Assembly (NCBI GenBank): GCA_017475705.1
Contig: JAFVFB010000008.1
Coordinates: forward strand, 81,483 to 126,746
Source: Alphaproteobacteria bacterium
GTDB lineage: Bacteria > Pseudomonadota > Alphaproteobacteria > RF32 > CAG-239
DNA length: 45,264 bases
Reading direction: 5' to 3'
The notes below the pieces were generated by a model. That model was not told where the DNA came from and made no database searches. It saw nothing but the letters and a program-made list of their open reading frames with translations. The translations under genes were made by a program, and so were the position numbers. Below are positions 8,847 through 15,669 of the stretch, in pieces (within the stretch, counting starts at the first letter, position 1; each line of letters starts with the position of its first letter).

Positions 8847-8931
8847 GATAAAATGCTGTCATGCTCATGATTTTAATACCCCGTGTGCGTTGTTCCATAG
8901 GCATTAAAACATTCAAGCACAGCATTTTATC
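8847..8931 (+). repeat. Long hairpin after rplL
   Basis: GATAAAATGCTGT (8847-8859) is perfectly complementary to 8919-8931. Inside it, TTTTAAT (8871-8877) can pair with ATTAAAA (8903-8909). The RNA would form an 85-base stem-loop directly after the rplL stop. In E. coli the rplL-rpoB gap holds an RNase III processing stem, so this may be an equivalent left after rpoB moved away, or a small RNA. Confidence 0.5.
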
Positions 8932-8943
8932 CTATTATTGCAG

Positions 8944-8973
8944 AAAGCCGCTCTTAAATGGGCGGCTTTTGTA
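8944..8973 (+). terminator. Terminator of the rplJL operon
   Basis: AAAGCCGC (8944-8951) pairs with GCGGCTTT (8962-8969), followed by only a short T run. It is followed by a second GC-rich hairpin belonging to the opposite strand, so the region separates two convergent units. Confidence 0.6.
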
Positions 8974-8993
8974 GTAAATAATCTTTTATATAC

Positions 8994-9017
8994 AATAAAA
9001 CCGCCTTTGAAAGGCGG
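8994..9017 (-). terminator. Terminator of the Ala-rich protein gene
   Basis: CCGCCTT and AAGGCGG (9001-9007 and 9011-9017) form a tight stem with a 3-base loop. Read on the minus strand it is followed by TTTTATT, a normal intrinsic terminator 23 bases after the convergent gene. Confidence 0.7.
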
Positions 9018-9039
9018 CTTATAGGTTACCACGCAGAAA

Positions 9040-9417
9040 TTATTTTGAAAATGCTTTTTTCAAATTATTTAAGCTGTTTTGAGTATCTTCGATGGCCTTT
9101 TTTTGCTCAGCCGTTTTAGCATCAGTGGCGGCCTTGTCTGCTTCAGCTTTGGCAGCTATCTCGGCCTTTTTTGCTTCTACGGCATCGTTAATTTCGGCTT
9201 TTTTAGCCTCAACAGCAGCTTTGGCATCAGCCTTAGCTTGTTCTACAGCTGCACCGGAATCAGCTTTAGCCTGCGCATCAGCAGCCTTTTGCGCCTCGAT
9301 TTTTTGTGCAGCCGTATCCGCAGTGTTAGCAACCTTGTGTAAACTTCCAGCTAAATCAAAGGCTTGAGCGTTAAATGCAAATAACACAGCACACAATACA
9401 ACCAATGTCTTTTTCAT
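9040..9417 (-). CDS. Small secreted Ala/Lys-rich coiled-coil protein
   Basis: The 125-residue protein starts with a clear signal peptide (MKKTLVVLCAVLFAFNAQA, cleavage likely before FDLAG). The rest is almost entirely Ala, Lys, Glu, Asp and Gln in a helical pattern, with an 11-residue repeat (AVEAKKAEI twice in a row). It is probably a long periplasmic helix or coiled coil, in the style of Lpp-like or TolA-like spacer segments; no specific family is recognised. ATG 9417 is chosen over an upstream ATG at 9453 because AGGAGG lies 7 bases before it and the signal peptide starts there. The gene is monocistronic, with its own terminator. Confidence 0.8.
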   Translation of the reverse strand: MKKTLVVLCAVLFAFNAQAFDLAGSLHKVANTADTAAQKIEAQKAADAQAKADSGAAVEQAKADAKAAVEAKKAEINDAVEAKKAEIAAKAEADKAATDAKTAEQKKAIEDTQNSLNNLKKAFSK

Positions 9418-9799
9418 AATTTTACCTCCTAAAATCATTAAAATGAAAAACACTTATATAATAGGGACACATTTCTCTTTTTCAATAACATTCTTACCTA
9501 TCCCCAGTCAGCCAGGGTTACAACGAACATCGGCTACAAATAATGAATTCAGATATTATAACTTAAGTATATTCAGCAAGATTGATTATTTTTTACCATA
9601 TTTTCTGACTTAAAAACCACGTATCTTACAAGATGGTAATAGGTTAACGCGATAAGTAGCCTTATTGTTGGGGATATTTATTAAAATTTTTGTATTATTT
9701 CGCCGCGCAGGTGCTCATAACTAAAAGCCTAGCGGCGTTCTTTAAGCCCGCTTTGGCTGGTATTTGACAGCATTCTCATACCAGCCTCATATAATTACA
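9418..9799. other. Gene-free stretch with two strong inverted repeats, possible structured RNA
   Basis: No convincing frame is present. Its right half holds two stems. CGCCGC (9701-9706) pairs with GCGGCG (9732-9737), with AGG/CCT inside. GGCTGGTAT (9755-9763) pairs perfectly with ATACCAGCC (9778-9786). This GC-rich block stands out from the AT-rich DNA around it. I could not match it to SRP RNA, RNase P, tmRNA or 6S RNA by their conserved motifs. The left half (9454-9690) shows nothing specific beyond the probable promoter of the minus-strand gene. Confidence 0.4.
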
Positions 9800-9828
9800 A
9801 AAACACCGTTCACAGAGGACGGTGTTTT
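9795..9828 (-). terminator. Terminator of tRNA-Lys
   Basis: AAAACACCGT (9800-9809) and ACGGTGTTTT (9819-9828) form a perfect 10-bp stem with a 9-base loop. On the minus strand it lies just 3' of the tRNA and runs into a T tract. Confidence 0.75.
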
Positions 9829-9833
9829 ATAAG

Positions 9834-9909
9834 TGGTGAGCCCGACGGGATTCGAACCCATGACCCTTTGATTAAAAGTCAAATGCTCTACCGACTGAGC
9901 TACGGGCCC
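9834..9909 (-). tRNA. tRNA-Lys (anticodon UUU)
   Basis: The minus strand folds as a 76-base tRNA with encoded CCA. The acceptor is GGGCCCG pairing with CGGGCTC (one G-U pair). The D arm contains AGCTCAGTCGGTAGAGC. The anticodon loop CTTTTAA gives UUU, and the T arm contains GGTTCGAATCC. It stands alone, with its own terminator, and is divergent from the downstream plus-strand operon. Confidence 0.95.
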
Positions 9910-10058
9910 ACAACATAACTGAAATCGGTTTATAAAGGATAAAAAAAAGATAGTCAATAAAAAAATTAAAAAAAATTAATTTAGCTATTTATTTATTAAC
10001 TATTATGTGTTAATAAATATCTAAACAACGTAATAACAAGATATTATAAGAGGTAAAA

Positions 10059-10376
10059 ATGTCCACAGGTCAAACTTTAGATCAAGAAAGCAGATTTGAT
10101 ATCCTGCAAAATGATGAAGGCGAAATTTTGATTATTATGAATTCATTTGCAGGTGGTCCGGAAAACCCACGCTTTATATACGATGGCGGAGAAACAGCCT
10201 TGCTTTATCGCACCAAAGAAAAAGCCGTTGTATTTAGGAAAATTCCGCAAGACGCTCGTTTACCATTGAAATCAGTCGCATCTATGCTGATTGTAGAAGT
10301 TGAAAATGAAGATGTCGCACGAGAATATACAGTTCCGGTAAGATTGGTTAAAGACATAAAGGCCTATATAAAATAA
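10059..10376 (+). CDS. Conserved-looking small protein ahead of the nuoLMN-like genes
   Basis: This 105-residue soluble protein is not recognised. It has no signal peptide or membrane helix and reads as mostly beta strands (EGEILIIMNS, TALLYRTKEKAVVF, ASMLIVEVENE), ending in a Lys-rich helix. A good ribosome-binding site (AAGAGGT) precedes the ATG. The stop is about 36 bases before the first NuoL-like start, on the same strand and with no terminator between, so it probably heads the operon. Its position where nuo genes would normally lie suggests a possible link to the membrane subunits, but this is inference from place alone. Confidence 0.7.
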   Translation: MSTGQTLDQESRFDILQNDEGEILIIMNSFAGGPENPRFIYDGGETALLYRTKEKAVVFRKIPQDARLPLKSVASMLIVEVENEDVAREYTVPVRLVKDIKAYIK

Positions 10377-10411
10377 ACTGTTAAACCGATAATTCTGTGG
10401 CCGGAGGCATA

Positions 10412-12094
10412 ATGATAACAAATATAATGGCAGGCTTGCTCGCCATAGGGCTAATAGGAATTCTAAAGTTGCGGGTACGCTATGACCGCATGTTTTCTGT
10501 AATGATGTTTTTAGCAACAGCATATATATTCTACATATATATGAATCTAGATTTTTCTGGGATTGAAAGCGGATTTAGCTTTTTATGGGAAAAAACAAAA
10601 ATAGGTGATATCACGATTGATTTTTACCCCAGTGATTTATCTAATCTGATGATCAAGCCGATATTTTTTATTTCAGTATATGCTCTGTTAAGCAATAATA
10701 TATTCCGCTATGAAGAAAGAATTATGCCGCTAAATGCGCTAATCATATTGAATCTTATAGTGTTAAGCTTAATAATTTGCGCTAAAAACTATGTTCAATT
10801 AATGACAATGATTTTTGTTTCAGATATTATTGGATATTTAACGATAAAAAATGCCGATTCTCTAAGAAAATATGTTATTTATAATTTTTTTGCGGATATG
10901 TGCCTGTTTATGCTGTTAGCTATGGCTTGCGGAAAAATCCAAAGTTTAGACATCACACGCCTTTTAGGCTATGAACAAATCGGTCGTCACAAAGATTTTG
11001 TGGGCATATGCGCTGCATTAGCTATATTTATAAAAATCGGCTGTTTCCCATTTTATAGCTATTTAACCGATATAAAAACAGCCAGATTTTCAAGAATCAT
11101 TATTGCGAACGTATTAGGAACGCCATTATCAGGAATTTTAATGCTCTTGAAACTGCATAATTTGCTATTTGTTTCTAATTTAATGCCGCTAATTTACCAA
11201 ATAGTCACAGTAGCAACTTTTATAACAGGAATTATCGGATTTGTTCATTCCAGAAATATGCTAAAAAAGGTTATCAGTTTAGATCTAGCACTCAGAGGTA
11301 TGTTGATGCAGATCTTATGGATAAATGGATTTGAATGGAATAGATATACAGTATTTTATTTGATAGGGATATATTTGTTTAATCATCTATTTTATGAAAT
11401 ATTTATTTATCAAAAAAGAGAAGTAGATATTGTAAATATGCCAAGTGTTATTGAAAGTAATGAGCGAGCCCTGAAATTTCTGCTATTCAGAGAAACCCTA
11501 CTTATGAGCTTAAGTGTATGGTTAGTCTGGCAAATAGCCTGGCAATATGATGATATTAGTATAGTATTGGGAATAACAATATTATTAGCAGCAGTGAGTA
11601 TTGTACTGCATCATATTTATAAGACCCCTTTAAAAAATAGTCAGGTAATCGTGTGCGGAAAAGAAAAAAATATTCGCCAAAGTATATTTGAGTGTACCAA
11701 TATGCTGGTTTTAGGTATGGGATTCTTTTATTTGCAGCCGGAAATATCTAGTATCATAGCTATAGCCATTATTTTTTTGGTGATGATAGCCTCATCTCTT
11801 GGAAAACCATTCTATCAGATATATGCAAAAAAAGATGAGGATAAAAACGATTTAGTTAAAAACCTATTTTTTTATATCATCGCTGTGCCACTTACATATT
11901 TAAGCCGACGATGCTGGCTATTTATAGATTTAATTTTATCGGAAAAAATCATTACAGCGGCTATTTCCGCAGTTGGATATGGTGGGGAAAGACTGTTTTT
12001 ACAGTTGAATGGTCAAAAATATCGCACACCAATACGAGCGTTAGTTTTAGGCATAATCTTATGCCTACTATGCTATCATCAGGGAGGGCAGTAG
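10412..12094 (+). CDS. Highly divergent NuoL-like antiporter-type membrane subunit
   Basis: The 560-residue protein has about 14 hydrophobic segments and the layout of NuoL, the distal proton-channel subunit of respiratory complex I. The call rests on position (before NuoM- and NuoN-like genes, then birA and RNase J) and on a weak match around helix 7 (FIKIGCFPFYSYLTD against the NuoL GKSAQLPLQTWLAD). By eye the helix-5 Glu (WEG in E. coli NuoL) is replaced by VSD, and the THAFFK motif of helix 10 becomes IYLFNH, losing its Lys. The helix-7 Lys seems kept. ATG 10412, with GGAGG 4 bases upstream, is chosen over GTG 10397. It is one base from the next gene. Proton pumping is doubtful. Confidence 0.65.
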   Translation: MITNIMAGLLAIGLIGILKLRVRYDRMFSVMMFLATAYIFYIYMNLDFSGIESGFSFLWEKTKIGDITIDFYPSDLSNLMIKPIFFISVYALLSNNIFRYEERIMPLNALIILNLIVLSLIICAKNYVQLMTMIFVSDIIGYLTIKNADSLRKYVIYNFFADMCLFMLLAMACGKIQSLDITRLLGYEQIGRHKDFVGICAALAIFIKIGCFPFYSYLTDIKTARFSRIIIANVLGTPLSGILMLLKLHNLLFVSNLMPLIYQIVTVATFITGIIGFVHSRNMLKKVISLDLALRGMLMQILWINGFEWNRYTVFYLIGIYLFNHLFYEIFIYQKREVDIVNMPSVIESNERALKFLLFRETLLMSLSVWLVWQIAWQYDDISIVLGITILLAAVSIVLHHIYKTPLKNSQVIVCGKEKNIRQSIFECTNMLVLGMGFFYLQPEISSIIAIAIIFLVMIASSLGKPFYQIYAKKDEDKNDLVKNLFFYIIAVPLTYLSRRCWLFIDLILSEKIITAAISAVGYGGERLFLQLNGQKYRTPIRALVLGIILCLLCYHQGGQ

Positions 12095-12095
12095 T

Positions 12096-13523
12096 ATGAT
12101 ATCTACAAACTTACTATTGTTAATTATAATCCCATTGCTCGGTTCTATTTTTACCATAACAGCAAAGAGTGGTTATATTGATGCCTCAAAAAATGCTTAT
12201 AATGTTGCAGCTTGGACTTTGATGGCAAATATTGGTGTTATCTTTAGCCTTTATCTTCAACTAGATCCAGACAAAAACGGTATTCAGCTGGTAGAAAAAT
12301 ACCAATGGTTGCATTTGCCACAGATTGATATATTCCTAGGAGTAGATATGTTTTCTATGTTGCTGCTGACGACATTAGGACTATCTTTTTTGATGATATG
12401 TTTGAGCCAAGAAGAGAAAGATCAGAAAGCCAAGGCAATAGCAACCTCAATATTGCTTTTTGTTAGTATGCTTAATGGCTATATTCTGGCAGCAGATATC
12501 ATGTCTTTTTATATCTTTTTTGCCGCTATAAATATACCCCTGATTATGCTTATCAGTTTTTCAGAAAAAACTCATAAAAAAAATATTTTGATACGATTTA
12601 GCTTATATAATTTAATTGGTATAATGCTATTGTTTTTGGCTGTTATGACAATTTACGACTATAAAGGCGGAAATATTCCGCTCAATACGGCCGGTAACCT
12701 CAATTTATCAGGAAAAAAGGAATATTTTGTTTGGATTAGCCTATGTTTGGCTTTTATGTCGCGATTACCGATTTGGCCCTTTCATTATTGGATCGCCTCT
12801 ATGAATGCATCACTACACAATGCAATGGTTTTTGTGATAAGTAACTTAATGCCGTTGGTTGGATTATATGGTTTTATGCGCTTTTGGCCCAATAGCGTAC
12901 CGAAAACAATTGCTGTTTATGCGCCATATTTTGAAATAATTTGCTTGATAACCATGCTGTTAATTGCCGTTATCAGTTTGAGCAGTAAAGAAAGTCGATA
13001 CAAACTGTTTGCCTATACAACGGTGTACTATATTTTATATTTAATAGGCGTTTTCCTCCCAACCGGCAGCTTAAAAATGAATATAGGCGTTTCCTTATTT
13101 TCTTATATTATGATTTTTACAGTGATATCAATTATATTAGGCCATATAGAACAAGAGAAGAAAAGACTAAATCTCCACACATTGACCAGTATGCTGTGTT
13201 ATATGCCACGGGCAACAATATGCTTATCATTATACATTTTAGCGGGCATAGGGCTACCAATAACCCCTTTATTTTGGAATAATTTTATCATTATTTCAGA
13301 AATCTTTAATAATAACTTACTATTAGGAATTTTAGTGGTGATGTCAGTATTTTTGGTGGGATTGTCATTGTTAGAAGAATTATATCGATTAAAAGATAGG
13401 GCGCAAATATCATCAGAATTAAAGTTATTGCAAGATTTATCTCGAAAAAATTTTATAATATATATAGCAGGCATTGTCTGCTTGTTAATTATTCTCTTAA
13501 AATCTTTATGGATGGAGGTATAA
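12096..13523 (+). CDS. Divergent NuoM-like antiporter-type membrane subunit
   Basis: The 475-residue, roughly 14-helix protein is recognisable as NuoM by SRLPIWPFHYWI (helix 7; KMPVVPLHGWLP in E. coli), LYGFMRF (helix 8) and GIGLPITPLFWNNFIIISE (helix 12). Key channel residues appear changed. The helix-5 Glu of FFWEMM is Ala in FFAAIN. The helix-7 Lys is Arg. The helix-8 Lys is gone, and the helix-12 Glu of FVGEF is Asn in FWNNF. The alignments are by eye. The start has AGGGAGG upstream and follows the NuoL-like stop by one base, so tight co-expression is expected. The protein probably keeps the membrane-arm fold without a working half-channel. Confidence 0.75.
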   Translation: MISTNLLLLIIIPLLGSIFTITAKSGYIDASKNAYNVAAWTLMANIGVIFSLYLQLDPDKNGIQLVEKYQWLHLPQIDIFLGVDMFSMLLLTTLGLSFLMICLSQEEKDQKAKAIATSILLFVSMLNGYILAADIMSFYIFFAAINIPLIMLISFSEKTHKKNILIRFSLYNLIGIMLLFLAVMTIYDYKGGNIPLNTAGNLNLSGKKEYFVWISLCLAFMSRLPIWPFHYWIASMNASLHNAMVFVISNLMPLVGLYGFMRFWPNSVPKTIAVYAPYFEIICLITMLLIAVISLSSKESRYKLFAYTTVYYILYLIGVFLPTGSLKMNIGVSLFSYIMIFTVISIILGHIEQEKKRLNLHTLTSMLCYMPRATICLSLYILAGIGLPITPLFWNNFIIISEIFNNNLLLGILVVMSVFLVGLSLLEELYRLKDRAQISSELKLLQDLSRKNFIIYIAGIVCLLIILLKSLWMEV

Positions 13524-13529
13524 CAAGGG

Positions 13530-14945
13530 ATGCTACAGAGTATTATAAATTTTTTACCGGAATTAGCCCTTTGTGCAGGTATCTGCCATTTACTTATTCT
13601 TGCAGCGTTTTCTTTTGATGCTCCAAGGGTGTATGCAAGTGGAGCGCGTTTTTGGCTCATCATTTCATTATTACTGTCTATTTTATTTTATGATCGGCAG
13701 ATAGTTGGGTATCTACAATATAACGCATACACACTGCTTTTTACCATCATTGGAGATATTGGCATATATGCATTGTTTTTTTTAACATCTACATGGTTTA
13801 CAGCTAAAAATATAACCGGTTGCGCATACAATATTTTGCTCCTCATTTCAATAATATGCTTTAATGTTATGCTTGCATCCGTAAACTTGATGATCGTTTT
13901 TGGGGCCTTTAGCACATTGTTTATCATCAATGAAGGATTTTATTATATATACCACAGTGAAGATGAAACAGACGCGACCAATAATTATAGTACATCACTG
14001 ATAATATTAGCAATTTTTATAATAAGTTTTGCATACTTATGGTACAGAGTAGAGGGAACACTGGAGTTTGCGCCATTACAGGAATTTTTTATAGAGAATA
14101 AAACATCATTAGCTGTCTACAGTGCGATGATTGGTTTAATTATTCCATTCTTATATCTGTTGGGTATTGCACCATTCCACAATGTACTAGAAACAAGAAT
14201 AGGCAAAAGCATATTACCTGTAGCGCACTATGAAGCCGTTATTTTGCCGATATTCCTTTGGGGAGAAATCATCAAAATGGCACACCTGATGTTTTTACCA
14301 TATGCAGCAAGCTTAACACTTGCATTATCAACACTAGGGATATTTTCTATGATTGTTGGAGCAATTGCGGCTAATACTGATAATAAAATACAACAACTAT
14401 ATATGCATAGCTCAATGTATCACTTCGGCATTGTTTTGATTTTACTATCATTAGCAGACATATCAGCGGAGTTCGCGGGATTTATTTATCTATTCATGTA
14501 CATGACGGGATTAGCTGCTGCGTATAGTGTAGGCTATAACCTAAAGAGCCATGGAGAGTACTTGCTTAAAGTCTCTTCATTATCTGGTTTAGCCCAGACG
14601 CGCCCATGCAGTGCAAATATTTTACTTCTTAGTCTTTTTTCTATTATCGGTCTGCCGCCACTTGCAGGATTTATTGGGCAAATAAGTTTAGTAAACCAAC
14701 TTATAAATCAAGGGAAATATATTTATCTGATAGTGATTTATACCTTTTTAGTATGGCTGACCAAAGCCTATTTGCAAATGATAAGAACCATATATTTCCA
14801 GCAAAAAATAAAAATTTTCGATACGGAAAATAAAAAAGTGTTGATGATCATGTTTTTAATGACAATAATAATTTTAAGCCAAGCCTTCAATCCGCTTGAA
14901 ATGGTAGAAAAAATAAAGGATATGTTCTATGTCATTGCACTATAA
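13530..14945 (+). CDS. Divergent NuoN-like antiporter-type membrane subunit
   Basis: The 471-residue, 13-14-helix protein occupies the nuoN position directly before birA, as in many alphaproteobacteria. GIAPFHNVLE matches the helix-7 VPFHLW motif, and GLPPLAGFIGQISLVN matches the helix-12 AGIPMTLGFIGKFY. By eye the helix-7 Lys is Leu (YLLGIAPFH), the helix-12 Lys is Gln, and the helix-5 Glu (GIELLSLP) is Ala (FGAFSTLF). GGAGG lies upstream and the gene starts 6 bases after the NuoM-like stop. Its end overlaps birA by 17 bases. The same class of change as in the two preceding genes makes a shared loss of proton translocation likely. Confidence 0.75.
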   Translation: MLQSIINFLPELALCAGICHLLILAAFSFDAPRVYASGARFWLIISLLLSILFYDRQIVGYLQYNAYTLLFTIIGDIGIYALFFLTSTWFTAKNITGCAYNILLLISIICFNVMLASVNLMIVFGAFSTLFIINEGFYYIYHSEDETDATNNYSTSLIILAIFIISFAYLWYRVEGTLEFAPLQEFFIENKTSLAVYSAMIGLIIPFLYLLGIAPFHNVLETRIGKSILPVAHYEAVILPIFLWGEIIKMAHLMFLPYAASLTLALSTLGIFSMIVGAIAANTDNKIQQLYMHSSMYHFGIVLILLSLADISAEFAGFIYLFMYMTGLAAAYSVGYNLKSHGEYLLKVSSLSGLAQTRPCSANILLLSLFSIIGLPPLAGFIGQISLVNQLINQGKYIYLIVIYTFLVWLTKAYLQMIRTIYFQQKIKIFDTENKKVLMIMFLMTIIILSQAFNPLEMVEKIKDMFYVIAL

Positions 14946-15654
14946 AGGAAAAATAGTCCAGTGGAAATGGTTTGATGAAGAGTGCATCAGCTCAACAAAT
15001 GATGCTGTAAAGAACTGTCAGCAACAAGATTTTCCAGTAGTCATCAGTGCAAAACAGCAAACCGCCGGGCGAGGCCGTCGCGGTAGGCAGTGGATTGCCG
15101 GTGAAGGAAATTTATATTTTACATTTAGTTTGACTATACCGACGGCGCAAATCAGTACGTATGTTTGTTTAATTGGTTTGAGTTTAGCAAAGACTGTACA
15201 ACAATTAGATCCTACTGCTAAGATAAAAATAAAATGGCCAAATGATATTTTTCTTAATGATAAAAAATTAACAGGCATTTTGTTGGAAAACATTGCGGCA
15301 GATCAATGGGCTGTGGGAATTGGCGTAAACATTATGGTTGCCCCTAAGTTGCATGAAAGCGCATATCAGGCAACATCACTCAAAAGTAATAATATCATTA
15401 CAACCAGAGAGAATTTTTTGCACCAATATTTAGAAGTTTTAAGCCAAGATTTAAGAGATTATCAGCGGAATGGTTTCAGCAACCTTAAAGAACAGTGGCT
15501 GGCGTTGGCAATGGGAATAGGTGAAGAAATTACGATAAAAAATGAAAGAGTAAAGCAAAAAGGTGTGTTTTTAACTCTTGACGACAGGGGATATTTAATA
15601 TTAAAAACAGAACATGGACAAGAAAAAATAATTGCTGGAGATTTATTTCTATGA
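14929..15654 (+). CDS. birA: Biotin--[acetyl-CoA carboxylase] ligase
   Basis: The 241-residue enzyme activates biotin with ATP and attaches it to the carrier-protein lysine of acetyl-CoA carboxylase. It shows the adenylate loop GRGRRGR (47-53), KWPND (102-106), KKLTGILLE with the active-site Lys near 113, and GIGVN (130-134). It lacks the N-terminal DNA-binding domain of E. coli BirA, so it is a ligase only and not a repressor. The start lies inside the end of the nuoN-like gene, implying translational coupling. The order nuoN-birA-RNase J is a recurring alphaproteobacterial arrangement. Confidence 0.93.
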   Translation: MSLHYKGKIVQWKWFDEECISSTNDAVKNCQQQDFPVVISAKQQTAGRGRRGRQWIAGEGNLYFTFSLTIPTAQISTYVCLIGLSLAKTVQQLDPTAKIKIKWPNDIFLNDKKLTGILLENIAADQWAVGIGVNIMVAPKLHESAYQATSLKSNNIITTRENFLHQYLEVLSQDLRDYQRNGFSNLKEQWLALAMGIGEEITIKNERVKQKGVFLTLDDRGYLILKTEHGQEKIIAGDLFL

Positions 15655-15669
15655 CAAAGGTACAAAAAC

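Noticed and set aside
8446..8925. A 159-codon open frame opposite rplL
   Set aside because: It is the mirror of the Ala/Pro hinge and conserved rplL sequence, has no ribosome-binding site, and would cover an essential gene entirely.
9079..9367. Open frames on the plus strand opposite the Ala/Lys-rich protein
   Set aside because: Low-complexity Ala/Lys codons lack stops on the other strand; the minus-strand frame has the signal peptide, ribosome-binding site and terminator.
9701..9786. SRP (4.5S) RNA, RNase P RNA, tmRNA or 6S RNA at the double-stem element
   Set aside because: None of the conserved sequence motifs of these RNAs could be found on either strand.
10397..10411. GTG start for the NuoL-like gene
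   Set aside because: The GGAGG site at 10403 lies inside the extra codons and is correctly placed for ATG 10412 instead.
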